From contig CAADRB010000004.1 of assembly GCA_900708905.1 (NCBI GenBank), positions 4,378,180-4,442,179 on the forward strand: a DNA stretch of 64,000 nt. Direction: 5' to 3'. Below are positions 24,001 to 39,000 of this stretch, one piece after another (position 1 is the first letter of the stretch; every line of letters begins with the position of its first letter). Both the position numbers and the translations under genes were made by a program. Origin of the DNA: Hymenolepis diminuta. Lineage: Eukaryota; Platyhelminthes; Cestoda; Cyclophyllidea; Hymenolepididae. The notes under the pieces were generated by a model, which was not told where the DNA came from, did not search any database, and worked only from the letters and a program-made list of their open reading frames with translations.

Positions 24001-27000
24001 CTAGCCCAATTTTACTGTTTTTTCAATAGTTATATAGTCCTTACTCAGTTATACTTTTTAGAATTTAAAAAGTATACCTTCAAAATTTGAAGTTCTAGAG
24101 ATTGTGATCCATAAAATCAAATTTTCTGTTTACTTGTAAACAGAACCATGTGTATTTTGTCCCAAACAATTCTGAAAATGAACAGAAGCATTATTTTAAT
24201 TAATTGAATATCTAGGTCTTGTAATGTAGTAACTTACAATGTATTCATTTGGAGACTTCTCGTATAATTTTTATTTGTCAGTTATTATTGAACTATTTTT
24301 GAATTTACCAGAGAAATTTTGTTCATCCAAGCCTCTGTGAACTTCCATTGAAAAGAGACGGGGACTGTAGCGGGATACTTGTATTAGGGAAGCGTCAAAA
24401 ATCGTGCATGACTAGAATAGTGTGAAGTTCAGTAGATAACTAGGACAAACCAATAAGTGACTTAACAGAGACTTGAATAATCGACTTATTCAACAAACCT
24501 AAATAATACAGAAAAAATGTATATATTTGTTTAAGAAACTCCCTTCCTTTTATTGAGGACTTTTCATCTATGAATTCGGATAGAGAAAGAGTAGTTTCTC
24601 CTTAGACTAACATTCATTAGCATCACAGTCGTCAGATGTATATGAATAGTCAGGCTTTTTAGGACTATTAGAGCTGTTTAACCCTCACTAATCGCTACAG
24701 ACATTCATTTTGTGAATTGACATCTGTGTAAGGTATAGCCTTCAATATATAATTCAAATGACATTTCGGTCGTCATCCTGTGAACTTAAAGGGCCACCCT
24801 CTTAGCTGATCAGGAAGTAATTGCGCATTTCTCACGCCCGGCATTTTAATTACCTCTTTGTCATTGTTCTTCCTCTAAGAAGAGAGAAACAAAAGATGAA
24901 GGACTTAATAAGAGATGGGAAATTGGGGACTTATTTGCACTGCAATCTGTAGTGCTGTACCTCCTTTCTGACTAATGAGTCATACAAAGATACGTGCGCG
25001 TGTCACTTGGCGTGTCATTCCGTCTCGCAGCCTTTGTATTCATCTTGCGCCTCTTCTACTGTTATCATACCCTCCCTCCCATTTTCCCTGGATTTGGAAG
25101 CCCTAGAGAGGTTATGCGTTCTCCTACTTTTTGTGATTATTTAGAGGAAAGCATCCTTTACTTTCTTTTCCACATCTTTTAGCATTTATTTTGATATTTT
25201 TCTGATATAGTAAATTTTACAACCAGCTTTCAAAGATTATTTTTAAAAATTTAAGGAAAAGTTTTGGCTGGGAGTGGATTTGAATACAATGAGTCCCACT
25301 AACAAAGGACTAAGTATCCAGATGTGTGCTTTTCAAGTATTGAAAACTGCCTTATGGATTAGAAAAGCAGCAGTCTGTAATAGAAATTTTCGAGGATAAT
25401 AATCTTGAATTCCATCTATTTGATTTCGGTTATAATTAATGCAATCAGATAGAATGCAGCCAGTTATAATTTTAAAGACCTTTAAGCAGGTCGGTGAATT
25501 AATATTTTTGCTTTTACCGCTATTACTACTCTACTATTAGATTTCATTTGTGGGTAGCAATTCATCTTGCCGATTATATTTGGGGCTTTAGCATCAAGCT
25601 GTTTTAGCAGAAGCTTAGTTAGACTTGTATTTTATATATCCATTATATTTCAGATCAAGGAGTGTACTTCCTAACTTTGTCTAAACTTGCAGGAATAAAA
25701 GCAGATTTTAATCTGACGCAGGATCTAACATGCTCTTCTTTTCAACTTGTGAATTACTTTAAGTTTATATAAAATTACGAACTAAATTTGGCATTAATCA
25801 GATCCTCGTTTGTTCTGCCTGCTTTCACAACACTGATTTTTGCTCATTAATTATTTAAAACTTAATTAGCTTTTCTGTTTTCAGTCTTTCCATTCGGTCA
25901 CATGAAGAGAGTTGATCAGTTTGCTTGTTTCTAAATTTGGTTCATATCTGATCTCAGAACAAAGTGCTTTCTTGCTGCATACCTCTCATTTGGATTGTTT
26001 TGATGTTCAGCATCGCTTATATGGCGCTCAACTGTCTCTTAATGAAGCTACGACAACTCATGCCCCTGGAAGAAGAAGGAAGAAAACTTTTAGCTTAAAC
26101 AATTAGACCTCTATTGGCAAAGTAAATGTACTTTATATGGAACTAGAATGCACAGAAAATAATCGAGTAGGCTTCCTAAAAACTGTCATTTATCTTTACA
26201 AGATGCTGATATTGTGGATCAGATCCAACTGCTAAATAAATCCATTCATTTTCTCATTCTGTTCAAGCAACACTCACTTGTGTTTAATTTCTGTTGTTTC
26301 CGCATAATGATTAGAAGCTAGATAATTTGTTTCAGCAAGTGTGTTGCCATCCGCATCTCTGCAAACTCATCTACATATGGCGCAGCTGTCAGGACACGCC
26401 ATTCCTCATAGTTCCGGATTGGGAACTATTAGTGGACATCCTTCGACAGGCCACAAAACTTATGCCCAACGTTAAGCCTCCTAATACTACTCGGTATCTG
26501 GTTACCTTCTCTGTATTTTGTATTTCAGCATCACTCGCTGGCTCTAGTCAAGCTTCTCCTCTTGCCTCAAACCAAGCTGGAGGAAGTGTAGATGGAGGTC
26601 TCTACAGACCCTCTCTCACCACCTCAATGGCTGAAATCACACCCCAACAAATCCAACAGCAAGCTCAATCCATGTACCAAAGTGGCCTGGTGTGTCCTGC
26701 GCGGGTGTCAGAGAAGATCCAGCAGCTGGTGAATACCCTAAAACGGCCGAAACGTCGACCTCTCCCTGAGTACTTTATCGATGAAGATGATCAGATTCTA
26801 GTCCAACCGGTAATCGACCCTAATGCACCTAAACCTCTCGGTGCTGTCACTGAACCGCTCATTGGCGAAAAGTTGATAGTAAGTTCTCTACCCCCTCCCC
26901 CATCTATATTCAATTATATTTGTAACTCTGCGCTTCCTTCTACTTTTATTTATTCGTGTTATTTAAGTCTCCTTGAGCTCATTTAGATAAATGCTATTGG

Positions 27001-30000
27001 TATTGATCAGTATAGTGTTAAGATGATAACGGATTTCGTCGATCATGTGTTCTTGTCTATTAGTTTTGTGTACCAGGGTAAGATGAGTTATTCGATAAAA
27101 ATGAGGCATCGCGTTTTCGCTTGAGGATCTATTTGAATCCGCACATTTAAGGCTATCTTTTTCATTTCTGTTGGCTAAGGGTATCGAACTGATATTTTTA
27201 TTATTATACTTTATCGACGATAGTTAAACATCCATTACTTATCTATTATGGCAAAAATTTCTTCATATTTCCATCAACGAAATAATAGCAATTGCTAGGG
27301 CTTGTTGACAGAATATTACTTGTCTAAAGCAGAGTGATTCCTTGCTTGTTACTTTTCTCACTCTAAGACATTTCTTTTTATTATAACCCTGAAATGAGTT
27401 CGAATTTTCATTTTGTAGAAATTATAATTCAGCGCTCACTTTCATATTTTCGATTATGTGATTTGAGAATCATCTGCACTCACTTTCTCTAATCACCTGC
27501 TTATTTGTTGTTGGTAATCTGAAAATCAATAGTTTGTCGATTCTGTACCGAAAAGGATAATCTTACCTGGGCAACTATTGTAGTGTCCTTAGTTCGTCCC
27601 TTCATAAACAATAATTTTAACCAAAATATGCTGCCAACCAAAATCCTCGAACAAACCTTTTTCCGTACTTTTAAATAAAATAATCCCCCTTACAGTATCC
27701 TTGTTATTGTTTTCTCTTATGAAGGAGTTATATCTAATTTCTTTCTTAAATGTATGTCTTTTATGTTTTGTAGGTGCCCACAGGTTTGCCTCGTAACATA
27801 GAATCGGCTTTGCAACGATATGCCAGCGTGATTGGAAAGACACCGGCTCTCACCTGTCTCGAACCATCTGGTCGGTCAACTCAAGTAGTCTCCTATGCTA
27901 AATTACTTCAAGTACGATTCCAGTTTTTCAGTTAAATCATTATTACGATCAAATCCCCTAGCTAACCCTGGCGAGTCGTTTTTCTTTTACGATGACAGTA
28001 AATTTGTTTCTTCAAATGGGTCAACTACACTTAATCATATGTACATTTGGGGAGGGGATCTGACTTAGAAATCTCTAGCGTAAGCTATGAAAACTAGCTA
28101 ACCTATCACCATTTCCAGCATGGTCAAAGAGACACAGACAATTTCAAAATATTTTGTGAATGAGAGAAAGGTCCTATTAAGCCGAAAGGTAACGAAGTAG
28201 TAGTGTAAAAGTCAGAGGTGTGGGCGTTAGATAACGCACGAAAATTGATGTGCACACAAAGAACTCAAATTAGATTATTCGGTAAGCGAATTGATATAGC
28301 AGTTAAATTAGTGTGTGCCGGTGGTGTATCGGTCAACGTGTTCGCCTACAAAATGAAAGGTCACGAATTCGATGCCCATAGGTGCACTCTCAGTAAGTGA
28401 AATAGCCAGCCGCACCGATCAAGTTTGACTAATAAGGTGTACGACTGAATTCAAGTTTCTCACCAGCGAGGCCCATGATGCTACTTCTCTACCCAAGATG
28501 TGTGTTGAAAAATGCTATCCTAAATTGACCTTGGAAGCTAATAACAATTGTCAAATGTTACAAGATCGACGCTCATCAGGCCACCTCCACTGATGTGGAT
28601 GACCAACAGCACTGGGTAACAAGAAGAGTGGTGGAATGTAAATGATTCATAGGAGCGGCTCTATAATATCTCCTATCTACCCAAGTCAAGTTCATTGTTG
28701 CTAATCTCCAACTCAATTATTACTATTATCCTTTTGTAGCCAAGATTCCCGATTTCCAAAAAAGCAGTTTTGAGTTTGTTTTGGTTTTTTATAATTAAGC
28801 CAGAGAGCTATTTGTCGATTTTTTTCAGAAATGCTTTTTGCATACTTAGTGAATAAATTCTCCGGGATTGAATGAAATGTTCTAGACTAAATAAGTTATA
28901 TGGTTTAACAGATTTGGTATTTTGTTTTTCCCTAAAAACACGTATGGCATGGGTATGGCCTAAGCATGATTCAAATAAAACATAAGCTCAGCTGACGAAG
29001 ATGTCTTAAGCGCAAACAAACAACTACATTCAAATTCGTTGCTCAGTATAAATGAAATCCCATGCTTGACCAAAGTCCAACCGTCATTTTTCGTTTGCTG
29101 CTGTAGCGTTCCAACCGGATAGCCTTTCTGCTATTGAACAAGCTTGGTCATAGAGGTGGTCAGAGTCTGAAACCACGCGATCGGGTGGCTCTGGTATACA
29201 CCTCCAACGATCCCATCTCATTCCTCATTGCCTTCTACGGCTGCCTTCTTGCCTCTGTCATCCCCATCGCCATTGAAGTCCCATCCACTAAAAAGGCAAG
29301 TATCTTGTAATTCTTTGTTTATTCTTTTTAAACGATTTTCAGTTCGGATATTGTATTCTTTAATATCAATTTGTTTAGAGCTTTCAGGACCTCAAAAGGG
29401 TTCGTTGTTGTTGTTTTCAGTTGGTCTTCTGACTATGGTTTTAGTTTAGTTTTTATGTCTGCCTTTTTATTCCCTACATAGGCTTAAATGCTAATCTAAT
29501 TTGATCGTAAGCTGTTAAACATGCCATAATAATAATCGGCTAGCTTTGACAATCTCTTTCGTTAGTGGCTCTTTGTATTTTGTGCTGTTTCATATTTCAA
29601 TATTCGTTTATTTGATTGTTTCATTTCCTTCATTTCTTATTAATGAAAGTGTTAGCTTTTCTCCGAATTCATAAAAAAACAAGCTTTAAATTTAATATCT
29701 ATTAGACTTAATGAATTCAGTATTTTGTGCTTCTGTGGTTTTGTTTTGAACGTGTTTTATTAATACCCCTAATTCCAGTCATATTTTAATGACCTTTTTG
29801 AACTATTTCTGGAAGCTCCCGTAACCACTTTGGTTCTAGAGGCCAGAAGAAGGCAGAAAACTTGAAACCTGCTTCTCTTTATTAAAAAACACAATCACTT
29901 ATATATAGCTTTTGAACATGGAATTCATTGGTCGATTAGCTAGCAAATGAGGCAACTGTGGCGAAATTGCAGTCCCGGAACGAGGGTGGAAACTCGACAA

Positions 30001-33000
30001 TTGATTATTCAGGTCACGAAGGATGATGCCTGTGAATTTAGTTCATGTACATCGAAAGTATTCCATTTGGCTTCCACCTAATTATGCTGCTGGAAAAACC
30101 TACCTAGTTATTCTCGGACTAATTGCTGTTATTTCATTCCTTAATACGTACGCATTAACCAACGTACGTAGATTGATTAGATGTTAAGTGTGCTTTCTGT
30201 TAAGTCTCAAACGTGAAATATATACATCGCCCTCGGGGAAAACTAAAGCATGTTTTACAAACAATTATTTACGCCTCAGAAATTTCAGGGAAAGCGAACT
30301 GAATAAATTCTCCACTTACATATAAATGACATCGATATTCGCCATTTTATTTTCTTTCTATTTTCGACGATGTGGTTGTAAATAATTTAATGTGTGAAAT
30401 CGTTTTTTATCTTCCGCCAGCAGGCCAAAAGTAGATTTGATATCTTTTGTCGAGTTCATTATCTGTAGTATAGTGATTAGATCTGTCTGTGCCAAATGTT
30501 CCTCGGTTCATTAATGCGAAGTCGATTAATGAAAAGGCCTACTTGAAAATGTCCCTTTTTAGGATTCGCATTGAATGAACCTTTAGTCTATATCGAACCA
30601 TTCAACAGTTGATGGAACGCATAAACTAGCCGGGGTACGATTTCTTATTATTTCGATTTATTATCTCAACTTAAACTTCCCATAATTTAATAAAAAAATG
30701 ATATACATTTTAAACGCCAATTTATCAAGAAGCCAGTTTAGGAGGCTTCTAGCCATTTATTGTGGAGATTGTATGGAAAGACGCGTTGTAATTGCCACCA
30801 ACGTGCGTGTCCACTTATTTTCCCCTTTTCGACCGCTCTTCTCTTATGTGCCGCCAGGCCATTGGTTAGCTTCTTTTCCCCCATCACACTCTATTCGCTC
30901 CCTTAAGGGATAACAAAAGATTGGACTAACAGGTCTTTCCTCTTTTTTCCGTTTCGTCTTAACCATACCCTGAAGCTATCAGCTGATATATTGTGTTATG
31001 TCCAATAAAAAATATCAAGCGACTGATTGTAAAGGCCAAGACGCATGGCACTTTTATTGTTGTCCAGCGAAGAAGATTGAATATTTTAAAAATACTTCAT
31101 TTGAAATGTTTACATAAATGGACGTCGATTAGGATTTTTAGTGGTCTAGTTTGAAAGATGAATTTATGTCATAGAGAAATGAGTTGAGAGGTTAAACATA
31201 ACCTCATATTTCCTTCCGTTAACTTGCAAGTCAAAATTAGTTGCATTGTTCTTCGAGAGAGTTGCATTATAATTTTGCGTACATTAATGAGGTTACTGAT
31301 CGTTCCATAAACAGCTAATGGGTGACTACTTATCAAATAAATGCTAGTTACCTTTAAGAAATGATTACACACTGTTTTTGAGTTTCCTAAAAATTTTATT
31401 GAATGTAATTTAATAGCAACGTCATCTTGATGGTCATTTTCAGACTAATTAGTAATTATTAAGTCCAGATATTTTCTGCGGTAATAAGAAAATTACAGTT
31501 TTTATTTAGAGTATACAGGGAGCAATAAAGTAGTCCAATTAGGAATAATGTAACTAAAGAAGTCAGGCTATTATTTAATTTCGATGAATTAGTCTCTAGA
31601 TACCTAAAAGTAGCCACTTGATATTCGTTATTTGGATCTCACTGAGATACTTATCCAATTCATTTCAATAAATAGACGTTAGCAATTAGCTTGCCAGCTC
31701 GTGTAATTTTATCTGAGTTAATTTTCAAATTTTATACGTTATAAAACTTAACCTGTAAGACTTGTAGAAAAATCAAATCGGTATTTCGAATTTCCTCTAT
31801 ATTTTCACGGTAATACCATTTTGCTATTATATGATGTATCAAAAAATTATTTCTCTTATCTTTAACATTTGTATGCATTTTTCGATTCCAATGTATTCAA
31901 GGATGTGTTCATCGCTTCTTGAATATTCTCTGTTCAGTGGAGCCTTCGTCCTTTTAATTTATTTTTCCCTCGGGGATTTCGATAATAGAAGATTTAAGTG
32001 TGTTTTATTGAAATATTTTCGAGATTATTGACAACTAACACTTTTATTCGTTATAGGACAGCTCATGTCAGAACATGGGTTTCCTGTTGAGCAGTTTAGA
32101 TGCCCGTGTGGTTCTTACCAACGATCAGGTCTACAAATCTCTGGCTCGCACTCCCTCAGGGGATATTGCTCCCCTCCCCGGTTGGCCACAACAACTTATC
32201 TGGATCAATACCGACCACCATGGTGGTGGGGGTGCTGGAAAGAAGGTTCCCAAGGACTGGACACTCCCTGAACGTCTTCCTCCTGAAGAGACTATATACA
32301 TTGAGGCATGTCTCTTTTCTATTGAAGTTAGTGAGAGAGTTCTAGGTTAGGACAGATAAATCAATGTAGATTGGGTAGAACTAGTTATGTTATAGTCCTT
32401 CCAATTTCTGCAAGCTGAACTATCAGAAGATAGGAAGAAGATGGAGAGTAAATAACTGGAAGAGAACAAAAGGAGATTGTGAGTAAGTCGGAAAATAAAT
32501 ATTGAAACTCGGGAGAATATGGATAAACTGTATTAATGCTCGGAACCGTATGAAGGAGGCAGTACACTGGTAAAAATCCTTAAACAACTTACGAAAATAG
32601 CTCACTTTAGTCATTTTCAATTGTTTCGATCAAAAGAAAAAAATCAAACACTATTTGATTTTTTCTGAACAAGTCACCGCTTAAGCATCACTGGTAAAAG
32701 ATTGCGGGGCCCTATTAGGCTAACTTATTTCAAGTTCAATCTAAAGGTCGATTTTATTACTTAAATATTTGTATTTGGAGAAAGCAAGTCTCCCGCAGCT
32801 TGAAAAAGTCGTTGACTGCATAACTGCACACGAACTTAGTCATCCTTACTAAAACTGGAGATTTCAAGCGGGAGCTCCTTGTGTTCGTAATGATTTCTTT
32901 CGTACCTTTTCAAATCACTATCAGAATGCTAACATCCTCCTTGTGCCTCATTGATCTATGACTTGACCTTTTCTTGTATAGTATACATACGCGAAGGACG

Positions 33001-36000
33001 GAAGCGTTCGGGGTGTAATGGTTAGCCGAAAGGCTGTTCTAGCGCATTGTCGAGCTCTAACAGCAGCCTGTCACTATTCGGAGGGTGATGTAATGGTTTG
33101 TGTTGTTGATTGCCGTCGAGAAGCTGGTCTCTGGCATGCTGCTCTCGCTGTGAGTCCCTTCATTTTAATCCTGTTATTTCTTTCGGATTACTTGATTTAT
33201 CATCGCGCTCTTCGTCTTACCACAGAGCGTGTTCAACGGAATGCATGTTGTCTTCGTGCCATTCAATGTCCTCCAAATGGATCCGGGCTCGTGGATTCGC
33301 ATGGTCACCAAATATCGCGGTAAAGTCCATTTCATTTAAAACTGACTGCCTTTTCTCAATACTTTCTCCCATCAATTCTTGCTTCTTCTAGCCTCTGTTG
33401 CAATTGTAAAGAGTCGAGATCTGCACTGGGCACTGCTGGCAGAAAGAGATCATCCCTATGTCAATCTCTCTTCTCTCCGTGCTCTTCTTGTCACTGATGG
33501 ACATAATCCCTGTAAGTTATCTGTTTAAATTGCTCTATATTATAAAGTTTATTTTTTCTTAGTTGCGACTTCATTCTTAAGCCTCTTGATATTTTTCTTC
33601 ATTGAAAACTAATCTAAAAGCTACCTTAGATTACGATGGCTATGTATATAAGAGTGTGGGTTTTTAATACTCCTAGGTACGAACCGTAAATTGCAGTGTA
33701 ATCTTAAGTTCATGTGAAGATGTTGTGTGAAAGTGATAGTAAACTCCGAAGACTCGAACCGTTTCACTGATGGTTAGTTTCTATTGCTCTATTCTCAGCG
33801 ACAACGTAGATCATGCTACATACTGACCTTTATTTGAGGTCAGGGCGAGACTGAGGTTATACGTTTCGATCGCAGTCAACCAGTTGTATTCTGAATTAAA
33901 AAAATGTTAGTTTAACTTACAAATAGCATAGATTACCAAATTGATGTTTGACAGGAGCAAGCCTAGGAATAAGTGGTACTTATTTTGAACAGTAGGTATA
34001 AGAGGGAGGAGTAACATGGGCCTATAGCAATTAGGTGTGGCATTCAGATCAGCCCTTAGATGATGAGTAAACTGTAGTGAGATGTGCTATGTCAACAATT
34101 TTACTAGTCTTGTCTATCTACTTTTAGTTATAAAAAGATACAAATAAATCTAGGTGGCATTGCCAACCGCGGAATCAAATTAAACAGTTAACAAGCCTCT
34201 AATATTGTTATCATTAAATACCACATAAACCGGAAAGTCAACTGATGAAGATAAAACATTTGGATATTACAAAATGAAATTTTCCATTTTGAGAACATTG
34301 ATAATTCAGTGCTCTCAAAATCGAATAAAAAAATAGATTGTTGATATCCTGACTTCATTATCTGCATATTATTCTATTCCCACCCCCCTGTTTCTTACCT
34401 TTTTGCACTCGTGTGCTTTTCCCCTTACTCAAATTCTTATCCATGCTTAAATCTTTTATAAGTTTCGCTGTGCTATGGGTAATAATGATCCATCTTCGAA
34501 AACTCTAAATTAACGGAACTCTCTAAATCTATCCTAAAATGGTTACGAGTGGCTGGTCGCTCGGAAGTAGACTACATTTTATTTCACTTTTATTGAGCCG
34601 GCTAAATTTAGATTCAAACACGTCATGTCTGGTTGCTTCAATACGCATAGTGGTGTTTATTCCTCCCAACTCAAATGAACCATTTCTTGCAAACAGGGTC
34701 TCTCAATTCCTGCGATCTCTTTGCGGTTAAGTTCAAGCCCCGTGGTTTCAATCCCAATGCAATTTGTCCCATTGCGGGCAGTTCAGAGACTCTGACCCTC
34801 TCCCTTCGACGTCCCGTTCCTCCAAGTAGTGCTACCAATGCAGCCAGTGGTGCTGGTGGTCTGTTTAGTCTCCATTCAAATGGCGCGCTAAACAGAGGCA
34901 TGCTTATGCCCAACAACGCTAGCCCACAACATACCCTCATGGGTGGGAATGCTTGTGCCCCCCAACCTGCATCAGCTGCTCGTGGAATTATTTCAATTCA
35001 TGCCCTCAGTTATGGAGTTATTCGAGTAGATTCAGAAGATTCTTTCACTTCCCTTACACTGCAGGATTGTGGTCAAGTTCTACCTGGAGGTTGGTTTATC
35101 ATATATCATTCATAACATCTCTCAAATGTACTCATTTTAAACGGCCTCATTTCTCTTCTCTTTTAGCTGCAATGGTTGTTGTGAGCTTGGGTCCGAAACC
35201 CACCATTTGCAAAACAGATGAAATAGGAGAGTTGTGTATATCAGCAGACTATGTGGGAACTGGATACTGGGGTCTACGAGGTCAGACTGGATCGCACTTC
35301 TGCCTCCAGCCCATCCATGATGACGGACGACTTGTAGTCGTGAATTTAAATAGTTCGACGGCAGCTGTGCCTGCAAGTGCTGGAGCTCTCCACGTACCTG
35401 TTGCTAATGCGGGCATGACAACATCAAAGTTCGTTCGATCGGGTCTTATTGGATTTCCTGGACCTGTCTCCTCCGTAAGTCCCCACCTCTATTTAAGATG
35501 TTTACTTCGTGGACTGAGTGGGACGTATGATTTGTGTTATTTTTTTGACTGGAACTGAAGTTAGTTAGTTCCCAAGGCATTGAGAGATCTCTATATTTTA
35601 GCGAACATAAGTATTTGTATTAGAACTTAAATAATTATAGCTCCTAATGTATGCGACTTTTCAATGATCTCTTATAATCATAACGAATTTCTCTTCTTCG
35701 TTAACTGTGTTCTACGTAGGTGTAGGTCTAGTTATTTCTTTCAATTTGATGTTATTATCTTCTCATTGAAACTGAATTATTTTATTCTTCCTGAATACTG
35801 TGAATACTCATTATCAGAAAATAATCTAGTGCTTCCTTTTTTTCTTGAACTTAAAGTAGTATAAACTTTAGCCTACAAGATTTACGTATGCTTGATTGGC
35901 ATCAAAGATTCAAAGTTCACTCATCAATGGGCAACATTGATCTTCAATGCATATTGAAAATTTTGAACATCGATTACATTAGGTGGTAAGAATGTCCTTG

Positions 36001-39000
36001 ATTATTTTAATAAAATTATTTCTACTAGAAAAAGTTAGATCGAAGAGGATAGGAGAGAGAATAACTTTATTTTATCTGAACCCTGGATTCATCAGGTTAC
36101 CGTCTGGTTGTTGTTAGATTTTCATCAAAATAAGAAATAAATTTCTGATTAGAACTTTGAACCCAAGTTTCTGTGAATGGTTGTTTGTTTGATACTCCAT
36201 GTCTTAATTAATTGATTGTCCAATGGATTGAATTGAACATGGCCGTGAACTAAAGCGCCACCTAGTTAATTATTGTTTACTTCTGAGTATCCATGAATAC
36301 TTATCAATGCCTCTGATTGATTTCTCATTCAAATAAGTCCAAATTTGCGTCTACCCAAATTTGTAGATTCTAGATCGTTAGAGATTAAAGCGACAATGAT
36401 GATTAAAATCACCGAAATAAAGTGTACATTAATGGAAAATTTTGCACTATTATTTTTGTGATAACAATAACAAGATAATATTTAAATTATTAATCTTATT
36501 GCGGAGTCGTAATTTATCAAATAAGAAGAACATACGCAAGTCATGAAAATATATGCTATTTAGGTTCTTCGAGTTCCTAGCCTTTAGTGTGGGATTTTTC
36601 CTGTGGATACGTAAACAAATCTGTATATATGTCATTGTTGCAATGACCAAAAACGGAGGAAGTGTGCGTTGCGCACCGACAGCGACACGTATAAAATTGG
36701 TCAAAAAATGATGACATAAAATTAATATAACAGCTGTTTCAATCGATCGTAGCGATCGCTTCCCTCCCTTTCTTCCATGTACCATTTGCCTTATCTCTCC
36801 CTCTCTATGCGTCTATTTTTCTGGCCTCAAGTTAACGTTTGGGTGACTAATATCACTATTCCCCGTGTCTGGATCCCTTTGTCAAGTCAATTCAGAAAAG
36901 AGTTTGCTAGTACGATAGAAGGACGAAATTTGAAACAATGGTATCTATTCTAGCTCTTGAAAGGTGATTGGATGATAATTTTGCCTATTGTTCAATGAAG
37001 TAAAAATCCGTTATGGTAGAATCCTTCCATATACTTATTTAACCTTAGGATCAACTTGGTTGAGATCGACAGAATAATTATTTGTCTGTCTTCAGGAAAC
37101 TGTAATAAATATGACCACTGGCATTCTTCGAAGCTTAATCGGAAGGAATAGGTCGAATTTCCAATGTACAGAAATTTTGAAGGGACTATTAGAAAAATGT
37201 GGTTTATCTTTTTTTTAGGATTATTAAGGAATATGGAGACTGCTAACTATTAATAAAGATGTATTTCACTGTCTCAGACATGTTAAGTATGCAATTAACT
37301 GAAACAGTAGACGACCAATTGTTATTCCCGTTTCTAACTCTATTTTCTGACGACGAATAGAAATTTTATACTCCCTAGTCAACTTTGCGCTTCTATTTTA
37401 TCTTCTACTTACGTTGACTTTTTAATTAATTATATTACAAGCTTCTCGGGCCAGAGAATGTTTTTCTTTTACGAACATGTGGTTTATTCTTAAATTATTG
37501 TTCGTAATTCGTAACTTTCTTATCATTTCCTGGCGTTAATTGAAAAAGGTCCTAACATTTTGCATCAGTTTTAATGACTAATAAAATTTTACGTTTTGTT
37601 TAATTTTAATTTCGAAAATGTCATTGTTTCTTTCTGAATTTTACAAGTGAGTCGTAAGAAGAATGTGATTCTGTCATAAGTTGTGATATCTGAAACAGCT
37701 TTTTATCGCCTTTACCACTATCCCCACTGAACGTATTGGCTATAATAGTTCCTTCAAACCCAATTTTATGAGGAATTCGAGACTTAGTGATTAATGTGAT
37801 GGAAGTGATCACTTCACTAATTATAAAAAACGAGATTACATAGATAAATAGGGAATGGGAATGTTTGTTAATGAATGATTGAGAAAGCCCTGACCAATTG
37901 CGACGGTGATATCTTTAATCTAGTTGGTGATTATAGCATTGACTCTGAGTCATTTGTGCACCAGCCATATTCCCATCAGCTTTGATGACCTAATTATACA
38001 CTATAAAAACTATATATTCTTAGATTGGCCAGACTACGATTTGTTCTGTCCTGTCAATTTCAGAGTCGAAGGAAGCGCCCAATCTTCTCAATTATTTGCT
38101 TTTTGAAAGAGTTGCGTTATTAAAAGAACAACATTTTAAACTGAATTCCTAGTTTTTTTCCTCTCCAGGGCGGCCTCATCTTTATTTGCGGTTCAATAGA
38201 CGGCGTTCTGTCCGTAGCGGGAAGGCGACACAATGCCAATGATATTATCGCGACTGTGATTGCCGTTCAGCCAACAAAGATCGTATATCGTGGCCGGTAA
38301 GAGTCTTCTTTTTTCTTTATTCGCTTTCAATTAATCGCTCGAATGATGATTCAAACGCTATTTATTTCTGTAAGAGTTTTGAGCCTCATATATAAAGCAT
38401 ATCGTTTTCTAGATTGCAGTTTGATAAAATTTACTATAAAATACTAGAATTACGAGAAAATTTGGATTAGGGGTAATCCTGACGTGATTGACAAGCTGAC
38501 CTTTGAATGTAACCCATTTCATGACGTCAACTCAGATCTTGGTTAAAAAATTGCGAAGATGCCGGAGAAGTGGTTTAATATTTTGTTTGGTATCCAACCT
38601 TCACATTTTATCTGTTCGGCCGCGAGTTGAAATATAATACAGACCCAATAATTGTTGCAAAGTAGGTACCAGCCCTTACCACGGTCAATTTTCTTGACAC
38701 TTGAATGCTCTTTAAATTTATTTTTGAAAACTTCGAAATTACTTAATCTGCTATCAAAGTAGTTTGTAAATGTTGAGTGCATTCAAAATATACTATCTCC
38801 TTTTCAACCCAAGAATATCTTAAGGGCAAAGAGACACCAATAGCACCTGGTGCTCTTGTGAAGTCTTTATTTCGGGTTTGAGGTCGTTATATTTAATTAT
38901 CTTCTTCCACTGGTTGATACGGGCATTTAATGGTCGACTTCAATTAGATGAACGTGGTAATGTGCTTAGTATCATTTAGCACTGCTATATTCAATTGATC

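Noticed and set aside
34671..34940. Minus-strand ORF of 89 codons
   Set aside because: Antisense shadow of DIP2 exon 15.
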